In this document: positions 26,734 through 34,757 of the stretch, in pieces
Layout of the letters: each line of letters begins with the position of its first letter
Position numbering within the stretch: the stretch's first letter is position 1
Assembly (NCBI RefSeq): GCF_900142785.1
Contig: NZ_FRCD01000014.1
Location: forward strand, 1 to 64,000
DNA from: Chryseobacterium carnipullorum
GTDB taxonomy: Bacteria; Bacteroidota; Bacteroidia; Flavobacteriales; Weeksellaceae
DNA: 64,000 bases
Direction of reading: 5' to 3'
The notes under the pieces: model-generated
What the model saw: only the letters and a program-made list of their open reading frames with translations
Told to the model about the DNA's origin: nothing
Database searches by the model: none
Position numbers and translations under genes: made by a program

Positions 26734-26931
26734 TTAAACTGCTGACTGATTGCAAGTATACACTTGTGGGCAAGCAATGTACTGTGCACAGTACCATGGT
26801 CCTGTAACGGAACCTGAGCAGCTACATCCGCAAAGAGACAAATTCGGATTTTCGATCGTCCCGGAAGTATTTAAACCTCCTCCTGAGATGTTTTTAAGAT
26901 CAGCTTTTTTTAGTTTTTTAGCATTTTTCAT
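26734..26931 (-). CDS. Double-glycine leader peptide with six-Cys core, copy 1
   Basis: A 65-residue peptide. The leader KKLKKADLKNISGG ends in GG and matches the class of bacteriocin-like or natural-product precursors in Flavobacteriia, processed by PCAT-type exporters. The core has six Cys in CGCSCSGSVTGPWYC, AC and TC. It is a paralogue of the peptide at 27261: CGCSCxGxVTGPxYC, then Y, C and C at equal spacing. The ATG at 26931 is preferred over 26940. Its promoter is the TAACTTTG box at 26984. No modification enzyme is adjacent. Confidence 0.72.
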   Translation of the reverse strand: MKNAKKLKKADLKNISGGGLNTSGTIENPNLSLCGCSCSGSVTGPWYCAQYIACPQVYTCNQSAV

Positions 26932-26983
26932 AATGTTCATGTGTTATAGTTTTGAGATTAAACAATAGCGTTTAGTTACCTTC

Positions 26984-26991
26984 CAAAGTTA
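26984..26991 (-). promoter_or_regulatory. -7 box (TAACTTTG) of peptide copy 1
   Basis: An exact TAnnTTTG match, with TTG (27011-27013 on the complement) 19 bases upstream, fitting the -33/-7 pair. Confidence 0.7.
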
Positions 26992-27030
26992 AACAAATAT
27001 TAATTATTCGCAACATAATTAATTAAAATT

Positions 27031-27225
27031 TTAATAATAGTCCTGTTTCATTGCTTTTATTGCAGCATAACGCAATAGATGAACATCGTATTTCTTAAAC
27101 AGTTTTATTACCTGGTATTTTTTAACTGCTATGTAAACCAGCGTCGGGGAGGATGACAACAGATCTCTTGAAAGAGGCTGTGAAGTGTTTCCGGGACCTT
27201 TAAGTTTTAATTTAAAAAAAACCTT
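27031..27225 (-). other. Open frame without a start, possible gene remnant
   Basis: The minus strand is open for about 60 codons up to a TAA at 27031-27033, with a coding-like C-terminal part (KKYQVIKLFKKYDVHLLRY). No ATG, GTG or promoter fits. It overlaps the terminator of peptide copy 2. It could be a decayed gene or chance. Confidence 0.2.
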
Positions 27226-27244
27226 TCAATGACTCGAAAGGTTT
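27214..27244 (-). terminator. Terminator of peptide copy 2
   Basis: AAACCTTTC pairs with GAAAGGTTT (27219-27244), with a U-tract on the minus strand. Confidence 0.8.
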
Positions 27245-27260
27245 TACTTAAATGTTTTCG

Positions 27261-27446
27261 CTAACAGGTTATTACCTGCAGACATTTTTTGTATTTTACA
27301 CAATATGACGGGCCCGTCACTGCTCCTGTACAGCTACAGCCACATTTTGAAAGATCCGGAGTGGTTACTCCTGAGATTCCCCCAACAATGTTTTTAAGGT
27401 CATCTTTCTTTAACTTTTTTGCTCTTTTTAAAATTTCCTGTGACAT
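27261..27446 (-). CDS. Double-glycine leader peptide with six-Cys core, copy 2
   Basis: A 61-residue paralogue of copy 1. The leader KKLKKDDLKNIVGG ends in GG. The core shares CGCSCTGAVTGPSYC, then KC and TC, six Cys in all, conserved in spacing with copy 1. Conserved cysteines with a variable Thr/Ser/Pro-rich linker suggest a disulfide-bonded or thioether-modified product. It has its own promoter (27493) and terminator. It lies downstream of an MFS transporter gene on the same strand, with a gap of about 145 bases, but MFS proteins do not process GG leaders. Confidence 0.72.
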   Translation of the reverse strand: MSQEILKRAKKLKKDDLKNIVGGISGVTTPDLSKCGCSCTGAVTGPSYCVKYKKCLQVITC

Positions 27447-27492
27447 GATGTTTTGATTTTAATTAAACAATAGAATCAGATTCCTTTACTTT

Positions 27493-27500
27493 CAAAAGTA
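27493..27500 (-). promoter_or_regulatory. -7 box (TACTTTTG) of peptide copy 2
   Basis: An exact TAnnTTTG match, with TTG about 17 bases upstream on the minus strand. Confidence 0.6.
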
Positions 27501-27591
27501 AACAATTACTAATTATTCAAAGCACAATAAAATGTTAATTTATTCATTTACTTATGCTTAAGAAAATATCAACACCTGTCAAACCGTTGTA

Positions 27592-28833
27592 TTACTCAGT
27601 AAATTCAAGATCTTTGTCATGCGTTTCCGAAATGGTGAGCGATGAATAAAAAGCGAGCCCAAACACCACAATACCTACAATGGCTGCACTGATGATGACC
27701 GTAAAATTATTTTTCAAAAGATCAAAGGCCAGAATCATTACGGGTACAAGACCTCTTACCATATTGGGAACTGTAGTGGTTGCTGTATTTCTGATATTGG
27801 TTCCGAACTGTTCGGCGGCCAGCGTCACAAACATGGCCCAATAGCCTGTTCCTAAGCCGAGCCAGACACAGAACATATAGTATTTTGTTTCAGTATCGGT
27901 ATTTCCGAAAAGCATAATAGCGACTCCCACAATGGTAAACAGCAACATATAAAAAATTGCCATTTTACGGGATTTCAGTGCGTGAGAAATAAAACCACTC
28001 ATAAGGTCGCCAACAGAAATACCTATATAAGCCCACATAATAGCTTTTCCCGGGTTGATATCCTTTATTCCCAATTCAGGAGCAAATTGATTGGCTAAAA
28101 CAGCCAGAATCCCTATACAATACCATGTAGGCAATCCGACTGCGATACATTTGAGATACCGGACCAGACGTTCTTTATTGGTAAAAAAGGAAAGAAAATT
28201 TCCTTTGGAAACATTTTTATGGACTATATTTTTATAAATACCTGATTCGGATACGCTTATTCTGAGCAGGAGAAGCATCACCCCCATAATTCCTCCGATG
28301 ATATAGGAAATATTCCATCCGCCAGCCAATTCAACAGTCAATTGGGCTACAACAGCACCCATAAGCCCAAAACCGGCTACTACGGAAGTTCCTATCGCCC
28401 TCAGACTCTTTGGCAGACTTTCAGAAACCAGCGTAATTCCTGCTCCGAGCTCTCCGGCCAGTCCTATTCCGGCAATAAACCTTAAACCCGCATATTGATA
28501 GACCAGATTCTCTTTTGGGAAATAAGGCAGAAATCCACAGGCTATATTGGCCAGGGAATAGACCAGAATGGAACCGAAAAGTACGGACAGTCTCCCTTTT
28601 TTGTCTCCAAAGATTCCCCAAAATATTCCTCCGATGAGAAGACCTACCATCTGACAGTTCAGAATAAAGGTTCCGTCTGCATCAGGATTCAGGCCCAAGG
28701 CCTTCAAACTGGGAATTCTTACGATACCGAATAAAAGCAGATCATAGATATCTACAAAATAGCCGAGGGCTGAAATGATAACGGGGATTGAAAAGATGTA
28801 CTTCAGTTTTGAAGACAAAGACAGTTCCTGCAT
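27592..28833 (-). CDS. Major facilitator superfamily transporter
   Basis: A 413-residue protein with twelve predicted membrane helices. The loop 2-3 signature GIFWGIFGDKKGR fits the MFS GxxxDRxGRR motif. The motif GIGLAGELGAGITLVSESLPKSLRAIG resembles metabolite:proton symporters (sugar/organic acid group). The substrate cannot be deduced from sequence. It is downstream of rny on the same strand, with the rny terminator between. Confidence 0.9.
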   Translation of the reverse strand: MQELSLSSKLKYIFSIPVIISALGYFVDIYDLLLFGIVRIPSLKALGLNPDADGTFILNCQMVGLLIGGIFWGIFGDKKGRLSVLFGSILVYSLANIACGFLPYFPKENLVYQYAGLRFIAGIGLAGELGAGITLVSESLPKSLRAIGTSVVAGFGLMGAVVAQLTVELAGGWNISYIIGGIMGVMLLLLRISVSESGIYKNIVHKNVSKGNFLSFFTNKERLVRYLKCIAVGLPTWYCIGILAVLANQFAPELGIKDINPGKAIMWAYIGISVGDLMSGFISHALKSRKMAIFYMLLFTIVGVAIMLFGNTDTETKYYMFCVWLGLGTGYWAMFVTLAAEQFGTNIRNTATTTVPNMVRGLVPVMILAFDLLKNNFTVIISAAIVGIVVFGLAFYSSLTISETHDKDLEFTE

Positions 28834-28846
28834 TTTTAAGTTTTGA

Positions 28847-28854
28847 TAAAAATA
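28847..28854 (-). promoter_or_regulatory. Near -7 box (TATTTTTA) of the MFS gene in a terminator tail
   Basis: It matches TAnnTTTG except for the last base. It directly follows the U-tract of the rny terminator and lies 14 bases before the MFS ATG. Confidence 0.35.
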
Positions 28855-28884
28855 AAAAACCTTTCAATTTCTTGAAAGGTTTTT
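28855..28884 (-). terminator. Terminator of rny
   Basis: AAAAACCTTTCAA pairs with TTGAAAGGTTTTT around a four-base loop, followed by a T-rich tract on the minus strand. Confidence 0.88.
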
Positions 28885-28906
28885 ATACAATATCTTTATT
28901 CTGTTA

Positions 28907-30475
28907 TTATCTTGCAATATTCACAGCTCTTGTTTCTCTGATAACCGTTACTTTTACCTGTCCCGGATACGTCAGTTCATTCTGTATTTTTTCAGAAATG
29001 TCATAAGATAGCTGGTTGGCTACTTCATCATTTACCTTTCCACTTTCTACCATTACTCTAAGTTCTCTACCTGCCTGAATCGCATAAGCGCTTGATACGC
29101 CATCGAAACTTAATGCTGCAGATTCAAGATCTTTCAGTCTCTGGATATAGGATTCAAGGACCTGTCTTCTTGCTCCCGGTCTTGCTCCTGAGATGGCATC
29201 GGCAACCTGGATGATCGGTGATAATAATGACTTCATTTCAATTTCGTCGTGGTGAGCTCCGATTGCATTAACAACTTCTGCGTTTTCACCATATTTTTCA
29301 GCCCACTGCATTCCCAGTAAAGCGTGAGGAAGTTCAGACTCCTGCTCAGGAACTTTACCGATATCGTGTAACAGACCTGCTCTTTTCGCTAATTTTACGT
29401 TTAACCCTAATTCAGCAGCCATTGTTGCAGCGATATTGGCTACTTCTCTTGAGTGCTGTAACAGGTTTTGTCCGTAAGAAGAACGGTATTTCATTCTTCC
29501 GACAATCTTGATCAGTTCCGGGTGTAATCCGTGGATTCCTAAATCAATGATCGTTCTTTTACCTACTTCAATGATTTCTTCTTCGATTTGTTTTTTTGTT
29601 TTTTCTACAACTTCTTCGATTCTTGCCGGGTGGATTCTTCCGTCCGTTACCAATCTGTGAAGGGATAGTCTTGCAATTTCTCTTCTTACCGGATCGAAAC
29701 ATGAAAGAAGAATAGCTTCAGGAGTATCATCAACGATAATTTCCACCCCTGTCATCGCTTCTAACGCACGGATATTTCTACCTTCTCTACCGATGATTCT
29801 TCCTTTTACTTCGTCAGATTCAATGTTGAAAACAGATACTGAATTTTCGATAGCCTGTTCTGTCCCGATTCTCTGGATGGTCTGAACAACGATTTTTCTG
29901 GCTTCGTTCTTAGCATTCAACTGGGCTTCTTCCATAATACTCTGCACGTGTGCCTGAGCTCTTGTTTTAGCTTCTGCTTTCATGGTTTCTACCAATTCTG
30001 CTTTAGCTTCTTCTGCAGTGTAATTAGCGATTTTTTCCAAAATCTCCACTTTTTTAGTGGTAGCCACTTCCAGTTCCTGCTGCTTTCTGTCTAAGATTTC
30101 ATTTTTCTTAGCGTAATCTGCAATCTGTTTGTCAAGATCCTTTTCAAGTTTTCCGGTCTTGCTAAGCTCATCGTTAAGCTTGTGTTCTTTATCTTTGGTT
30201 CTTTTTTCGATCTCCTGCATTTTTCTCTCACGGGATTGAATATCTGCATCATGCTGAGATTTCAGCTCCAAAAATTTTTCTTTGGCTTGTAGGTTCTTTT
30301 CTTTCTTTATGGATTCAGCTTGAACATTCGCTTTTTCTATAAGGTTTTCGGCATTTTTCTTTGCATCATCTACAATAAATTTTGCCTTAGTATTGAGTGA
30401 GCTCTTAGAGAAAAGTATCCCTATTACCGCCCCTACAACTAAGCAAATAACGCCGACTATAATGGCTGTTGTCAT
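28907..30475 (-). CDS. rny: Ribonuclease Y
   Basis: A 522-residue membrane-anchored endoribonuclease that starts mRNA decay. It has an N-terminal membrane helix (4-24), a long coiled coil (about 30-205), a KH domain (GRIIGREGRNIRALEAMTG), and an HD domain with LLHDIGK and GAHHDEIE that holds the metal ligands. The C-terminal part ends with TRAVNIAR. Length matches the family. It follows zapA and the 6S RNA gene, all on the minus strand. Confidence 0.96.
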   Translation of the reverse strand: MTTAIIVGVICLVVGAVIGILFSKSSLNTKAKFIVDDAKKNAENLIEKANVQAESIKKEKNLQAKEKFLELKSQHDADIQSRERKMQEIEKRTKDKEHKLNDELSKTGKLEKDLDKQIADYAKKNEILDRKQQELEVATTKKVEILEKIANYTAEEAKAELVETMKAEAKTRAQAHVQSIMEEAQLNAKNEARKIVVQTIQRIGTEQAIENSVSVFNIESDEVKGRIIGREGRNIRALEAMTGVEIIVDDTPEAILLSCFDPVRREIARLSLHRLVTDGRIHPARIEEVVEKTKKQIEEEIIEVGKRTIIDLGIHGLHPELIKIVGRMKYRSSYGQNLLQHSREVANIAATMAAELGLNVKLAKRAGLLHDIGKVPEQESELPHALLGMQWAEKYGENAEVVNAIGAHHDEIEMKSLLSPIIQVADAISGARPGARRQVLESYIQRLKDLESAALSFDGVSSAYAIQAGRELRVMVESGKVNDEVANQLSYDISEKIQNELTYPGQVKVTVIRETRAVNIAR

Positions 30476-30515
30476 AATATATATTGAGTTTTAATTGTCT
30501 TACACTTATTAAATA

Positions 30516-30684
30516 AAAAAACCTACAACAATTCAGGGATTGAGAGTAAACTCCTAATCAACACGATTTGAACTGATTTCCACTGTCTGTAATCCGGGAG
30601 ACCCGGCACGCCATTCAGCGGACATTTGCTCGGTAATTGTTTAGCGTTGAGTTTACCTTAAATGTGTTAGAATTATTGTAGGCA
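30516..30684 (-). ncRNA. ssrS: 6S RNA
   Basis: Between zapA and rny the minus strand forms a long rod. CCTACAATAATTC (5' end, about 30682-30670) pairs with GAATTGTTGTAGG (about 30534-30522), then GGTAAACTC pairs with GAGTTTACTC. An unpaired central bubble follows, and an apical GCCGGG/CCCGG stem. A run of Ts follows the closing stem, as a terminator. This is the 6S layout of closing stem, bubble and apical stem, mimicking an open promoter to bind RNA polymerase. Location next to zapA is also typical. Exact ends are estimates. Confidence 0.82.
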
Positions 30685-30702
30685 GTTTTTCGGGAAAAAA
30701 AT

Positions 30703-30990
30703 CTATTTCCCAATTTCATTCAGCGACTGATTAATCTTCACTAATCTTTCGTTGGTAGAATTTATATTTTTTTCGTAGTTGAGAGAAACTACTTCAGCAT
30801 TGGTTCCCAGTTTCAGGGCGCACATGGCCAAAGCATCTTGCTTGTCTCTTACATCGAAGTTCTGTTCAAAATCTTTAATCATATTTTCAATCTGCTTTCC
30901 TACTTTACGCAGAGTTTCTTCCTCTGCGGCCGGTACGTTCAGCGGATATACCCTTCCTGCAATGTTGATGGTTATTCTTCTTACATCCAT
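30703..30990 (-). CDS. zapA: Cell division protein ZapA
   Basis: A 95-residue FtsZ-associated protein. ITINIAGRVYPLNVPAAEEETLRKVGKQIE is the ZapA globular domain, followed by a helical dimerisation tail. Its ATG overlaps the stop of the coiled-coil gene by one base (TAATG). The 6S RNA lies directly downstream. Confidence 0.9.
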   Translation of the reverse strand: MDVRRITINIAGRVYPLNVPAAEEETLRKVGKQIENMIKDFEQNFDVRDKQDALAMCALKLGTNAEVVSLNYEKNINSTNERLVKINQSLNEIGK

Positions 30991-31292
30991 TATAATCCAC
31001 TGTTTTGAAGCTGTGCAATACAGAAATCAATTTCTTTTACCAATCGGTTGATGTGGTTTTTCATTAATCTGTTGTGTTCAGGATTCCCTGATATTGCTGA
31101 ATAAAGTTTTATATTTTTTTGTTCTTCTGCTAATACCTGATTTCTTCTTCTTTCCTCATCATATTTCGTTTTCAGTTCTTCATGCTCATTATTTAATTCT
31201 GATAATCTTTCAGTAAGATTTTTATAATTCTTTTGTAAAATCAAAATCTTTTTTTCTAATTCTGAAAAATTGTTTTCTAAATCTTGAAGCAT
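30990..31292 (-). CDS. Coiled-coil protein, ZapB-like in position
   Basis: A 100-residue protein, nearly all helical. Residues of about 5-65 are heptad-rich (LEKKILILQKNYKNLTERL). The C-terminus has NRLMKNHINRLVKEIDFCIAQL. It precedes zapA with a one-base overlap, so it is likely a division partner or a structural helper; no family was recognised with certainty. The promoter box is at 31321. Confidence 0.8.
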   Translation of the reverse strand: MLQDLENNFSELEKKILILQKNYKNLTERLSELNNEHEELKTKYDEERRRNQVLAEEQKNIKLYSAISGNPEHNRLMKNHINRLVKEIDFCIAQLQNSGL

Positions 31293-31320
31293 TTCAGGTT
31301 TTCTATATTCTAACTAATAG

Positions 31321-31328
31321 CAAAAGTA
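31321..31328 (-). promoter_or_regulatory. -7 box (TACTTTTG) of the coiled-coil-zapA-6S-rny unit
   Basis: An exact TAnnTTTG match, 29 bases before the first ATG. Confidence 0.6.
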
Positions 31329-31383
31329 AAAAAATAATAACAGTAACAAAAATAAAAGTCTCTATATTTTGATCAGGTATGCA

Positions 31384-31411
31384 AAAAGGAGATGCATAAG
31401 CACCTCCTTTT
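31384..31411 (-). terminator. Terminator after porT
   Basis: AAAAGGAGGTGC pairs with GCATCTCCTTTT (minus strand), then Ts. Confidence 0.85.
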
Positions 31412-31430
31412 GTATTTTTACTGTGATTTG

Positions 31431-32213
31431 TTATTCAAATTTCAAAACAAACATGACCGCTCTGGTCTGAAGAGTAGACATTGCTGTGGCCCAGTAAGGA
31501 GGAGTGTTGGCATTATCTGCTACTTTCTCGTTATTCATGAAGAATGTTCCTCTTACCGCTGGCGTAAGTTTGAATTTATTGAAATAAAACTGGATTCCTA
31601 ATTCAGCAGACCATGCAAAGTTATGCGTCGTAGATCTGAATACCTGCTGCAAGTTATCATCTTCCGAATCTGAATTGGACTGAAGGTTCACGATATAATT
31701 CACCCCTGCTGCAATGTAAGGTCTGGAATTGTACCATCTCTGGCCGTGAAGTTCCAGCAAAACAGGAACATCTACCAGGGTAGATTTGATCTCTCTTACT
31801 TTGTCTTTTTCCGTTAAAGGAATAGGAAGGAAAGGTGGATTAGTCAATGTTCCAGCAGCGTACTGGTCATTAGACTGGGTATTAAAAGTCAACTGCCTTT
31901 GAGCAAATTGCAAGCCTGGCTCCAATCTTAAATCAAGATAGTCATTCAGTCTCCATTTGGCGATCAATCCCGCTCCGAAGCTGTAGCTTTCTCTAGATTT
32001 AACAAGATTCTGATTACCTTCCGCACCATATCTTGGATGAAGGACGATACGGTAGTCTAGCCTGTTGCCGTTCAGATAAAAACCCCAACTGAATTTCTGC
32101 TCGTCAAAGTCTTCCAACTTATCCATTCTGTTTCGGGTTCTGAATTGTGCATCTGCAAAAACTGCAATATTAACTGAGGCTAAAACCAGTGCTCTTAATA
32201 GAAATTTATTCAT
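31431..32213 (-). CDS. porT: Outer-membrane beta-barrel, PorT/SprT-like T9SS component
   Basis: A 260-residue protein with a signal peptide (1-22, ending FADAQ) and a beta-barrel-rich rest (alternating aromatic strands, ending VMFVLKFE). DEQKFSWGFYLNGNRLDYRIVLHP and the SFGAGLIAKWRLNDYLDLRLEPGL turn fit the PorT family used in type IX secretion and gliding. It lies three bases after ubiE, the arrangement known for sprT in Flavobacterium. The T9SS sorting tails on the LPMO and the delta-60 protein in this window fit its presence. A generic porin is the alternative. Confidence 0.75.
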   Translation of the reverse strand: MNKFLLRALVLASVNIAVFADAQFRTRNRMDKLEDFDEQKFSWGFYLNGNRLDYRIVLHPRYGAEGNQNLVKSRESYSFGAGLIAKWRLNDYLDLRLEPGLQFAQRQLTFNTQSNDQYAAGTLTNPPFLPIPLTEKDKVREIKSTLVDVPVLLELHGQRWYNSRPYIAAGVNYIVNLQSNSDSEDDNLQQVFRSTTHNFAWSAELGIQFYFNKFKLTPAVRGTFFMNNEKVADNANTPPYWATAMSTLQTRAVMFVLKFE

Positions 32214-32216
32214 AGG

Positions 32217-32948
32217 TTACTTTGTTGCTTTATAAATTGTGGCTATACCTAAACTTAGCTTTTTATATTCTACTTTCTTAAATCCTGTATCTAAAAGAAT
32301 TTGCTTCATCTTTTCCCCGAAAGGAAAAGCATTTACAGAATCCGGAAGGTATGTATACGCCCTATTATCTTTGGAAACCAGTCTGCCGATGGCAGGTAAT
32401 ATGTTTCTGAAATAAAACATATAAAATGGACCTAAGAACCCCTCAACCTTTGAAAACTCCAGTATATAAACACTCTTGTTATCTTTAACTACTCTTCTTA
32501 ATTCTGCCAAACCTTTGGTAAGGTTTTCAAAATTCCTCACTCCAAATGCAACGGAAACAGCATCGAATCTATTGTCCTCGAAAGGTAAATTTTCTGCATC
32601 TCCTTTTTGCATGGAAATTTTGCCGTCTAATTTAAGTTTTTTTATTTTAATAACGCCAACATTCAGCATTTGTTGTGATAAATCTAAACCAATTACTTTC
32701 GCATCGGTTCCTTTTTCAATGGTGATGGCCAAATCTCCCGTTCCTGTAGCCACATCAAGCACTTCCTGCGGGTTGTCTTTTTTCATCATTTTCACCAATG
32801 TATTTCTCCATAAAACATCAATTTTCATAGATAAAACATGATTCAGAAGGTCATACTTCGGTGCAATATTGTCGAACATATCCTCTACCTGGCTCTTCTT
32901 TGTAGCCTCGGAATTATAGGGAGTAACTTTGGTAATATCTTTTGTCAA
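32217..32948 (-). CDS. ubiE: Demethylmenaquinone methyltransferase (UbiE/MenG)
   Basis: A 243-residue SAM methyltransferase for the last step of menaquinone synthesis. It shows VLDVATGTGDLAI (SAM motif I), IGLDLSQQML and AVSVAFGVRNFENL, the family marks. The start is TTG at 32946-32948: an in-frame TAA lies one codon upstream, and homologues begin here. It precedes porT and follows the single-membrane-span gene closely (gap of three bases), so the three form one operon. Confidence 0.95.
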   Translation of the reverse strand: MTKDITKVTPYNSEATKKSQVEDMFDNIAPKYDLLNHVLSMKIDVLWRNTLVKMMKKDNPQEVLDVATGTGDLAITIEKGTDAKVIGLDLSQQMLNVGVIKIKKLKLDGKISMQKGDAENLPFEDNRFDAVSVAFGVRNFENLTKGLAELRRVVKDNKSVYILEFSKVEGFLGPFYMFYFRNILPAIGRLVSKDNRAYTYLPDSVNAFPFGEKMKQILLDTGFKKVEYKKLSLGIATIYKATK

Positions 32949-32951
32949 AAC

Positions 32952-33521
32952 TTAAAACTTGTAATATTCTTTGTAATAATTTAGGAAATCCTGCTTTCTG
33001 AAGATCTTTGATCTTGATTCTACCTGCTGGATGTTTTTGATCACTTTGTCGTAATCTTCATCTACATTGTAATAAAAATCCTCAGTATAAAGCTTGTTGA
33101 AGCGTTTTGCGCCTCCGAAATAATCTTTTCCGTCAATGGTGATTTTGTCCAGGGCCAAAAGTAATGAATCTTTTTTAAGATTGTACCCATAATATTGATC
33201 ATTAATATAATAATCCTGATGAGCGATGTTAATCAGCCCACGAATCTTATTCACTTCAAAGGCAGAATCATAGAGCATTTTTTTATTCTGGTCGAAAACC
33301 TTGATCGAATTTTTGCCCTTTTTCACATCTACATGAACGTACTGTCCTGCTGATATAATTCCTTCGGAACCGTTATTGATCTTAAAATAATAAGTATTGG
33401 GGGTAGGATTGTCTACGACAAAATAGTTTTTCTTGGCTAAGAAAAAGAAGTAGACCCCAAAGGCAACGATAAACACCACAGCTGCAATAAGTAAGCCTTT
33501 TAAGGACGAGTTGTTTTTCAT
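32952..33521 (-). CDS. Single-span membrane protein of unknown function
   Basis: A 189-residue protein with one N-terminal membrane helix (about 8-27) and an extracytoplasmic domain rich in Tyr and Asp. No family was recognised. It is first in an operon with ubiE and porT. Position suggests an envelope role, which is an inference only. Confidence 0.7.
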   Translation of the reverse strand: MKNNSSLKGLLIAAVVFIVAFGVYFFFLAKKNYFVVDNPTPNTYYFKINNGSEGIISAGQYVHVDVKKGKNSIKVFDQNKKMLYDSAFEVNKIRGLINIAHQDYYINDQYYGYNLKKDSLLLALDKITIDGKDYFGGAKRFNKLYTEDFYYNVDEDYDKVIKNIQQVESRSKIFRKQDFLNYYKEYYKF

Positions 33522-33544
33522 ACGCTTGTAAAGTACAATTTTTG

Positions 33545-33552
33545 CAAATTTA
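33545..33552 (-). promoter_or_regulatory. -7 box (TAAATTTG) of the ubiE-porT operon
   Basis: An exact TAnnTTTG match, 24 bases before the ATG at 33521. Confidence 0.62.
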
Positions 33553-33589
33553 ATAATATTTTTAATTCTTCGTTATTAATATTAATTAT

Positions 33590-33597
33590 TAACTTTG
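33590..33597 (+). promoter_or_regulatory. -7 box (TAACTTTG) of the FabH-like gene
   Basis: An exact TAnnTTTG match, 26 bases before the ATG; divergent from the box at 33545. Confidence 0.62.
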
Positions 33598-33622
33598 CAT
33601 CTCTAAAAAATCATTTAAACGA

Positions 33623-34690
33623 ATGCCGAATACGATCATTATAGGTTCCGGATCCTATATTCCTAACAGAGTTATTGGTAGAGATTATTTCATGGATTCT
33701 GAATTCTACACTGAAGACGGAGTTAAGATTGAAAAACCTGCTGAAGAAACCATCGCTAAGTTTGTAGAAATCACAGAAATAGAAAACAGAAGATTTATAG
33801 AAGACGATCTTTCCAATTCACAGATCGGTTCTAAAGCTGCCAAAGCGGCCCTAGAGGATGCAAAAGTAGACGGCGAAGAACTGGATTATATCATTTACGC
33901 AAGCAACTTTGGAGAAGTTACTGTAGACGGATATGTGAATTTCATGCCGAATATGGCAGCGAGAGTAAAAAATAAGCTGGGCATTAAAAACAGAAAATGC
34001 ATTACTTATGATATGATCTTCGGATGTCCGGGATGGGTGGAAGCCATGATCCTTGCAGACAATCTGATCAAAGCAAAAGCTGCCAAAACCATTCTTGTGG
34101 TAGGAGCAGAAACGTTAAGCCGTGTTACGGACCCGCATGACAGAAACAGAATGATCTTTGCTGACGGCGCCGGCGCAGTTGTTGTACAGGCTACCGACCA
34201 GGAAAATGTAGGGATTATTTCCCGCAATACGATCTGTGATAACGGTCCTGAGCTCAATTACCTTGAAAATGCACCTTCTATTAACGCCAACGTAGATCAG
34301 AGACGTCTTTATGTAAGAATGCAGGGGCGAAAAATCTATGAATATGCGCTTAAAAATGTTCCTTCAGCCATCAAGGAAACCATTGAAGATGCCCAACTTT
34401 CTCTGGAAGACATTGACAAGATCCTGATTCACCAGGCCAATGCAAAAATGGATTATGCCATGATTGAAAGACTTCACAAGCTTTATGATGTGAAAGATTA
34501 CGACCATGCCATTTCTCCTATGACCATTCAGAACCTTGGAAATACCTCTGTAGCAACCATTCCTACAATGTATGATTTAATCATTAAAGGAAAAATGGAG
34601 GGTCAAACGTTTAAAGATAAAGGTAACATTGTGATGACTTCGGTAGGTGCCGGAATGAACATCAATGCTATCGTTTACAGATTTCCTTAA
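33623..34690 (+). CDS. 3-oxoacyl-ACP synthase III-like (thiolase fold)
   Basis: A 355-residue condensing enzyme. The catalytic triad is visible: Cys135 in IFGCPGW, His270 in ILIHQAN and Asn307 in LGNTSVATIP. The GADGAGAVVV-type glycine-rich motif appears as FADGAGAVVV. The family includes FabH and relatives in aryl polyene and other specialised lipid pathways; the insertion at about 20-45 and the VTDPHDRNRMIF region depart from E. coli FabH (317 residues). It is monocistronic with its own terminator, and no acyl carrier gene is near, so the substrate is uncertain. Confidence 0.88.
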   Translation: MPNTIIIGSGSYIPNRVIGRDYFMDSEFYTEDGVKIEKPAEETIAKFVEITEIENRRFIEDDLSNSQIGSKAAKAALEDAKVDGEELDYIIYASNFGEVTVDGYVNFMPNMAARVKNKLGIKNRKCITYDMIFGCPGWVEAMILADNLIKAKAAKTILVVGAETLSRVTDPHDRNRMIFADGAGAVVVQATDQENVGIISRNTICDNGPELNYLENAPSINANVDQRRLYVRMQGRKIYEYALKNVPSAIKETIEDAQLSLEDIDKILIHQANAKMDYAMIERLHKLYDVKDYDHAISPMTIQNLGNTSVATIPTMYDLIIKGKMEGQTFKDKGNIVMTSVGAGMNINAIVYRFP

Positions 34691-34712
34691 AATATTTAAT
34701 AAATAAAAAATA

Positions 34713-34748
34713 TAAAGCACAGGGAAACATATTCTTTGTGCTTTTTTT
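34713..34748 (+). terminator. Terminator after the FabH-like gene
   Basis: AAAGCACAGGGA pairs with TCTTTGTGCTTT, followed by a T run that ends ten bases before the next ATG. Confidence 0.82.
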
Positions 34749-34757
34749 AGATTCATC

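Noticed and set aside
27592..28833. MFS gene as exporter of the six-Cys peptides
   Set aside because: MFS proteins do not process double-glycine leaders, and the genes have separate promoters and terminators.
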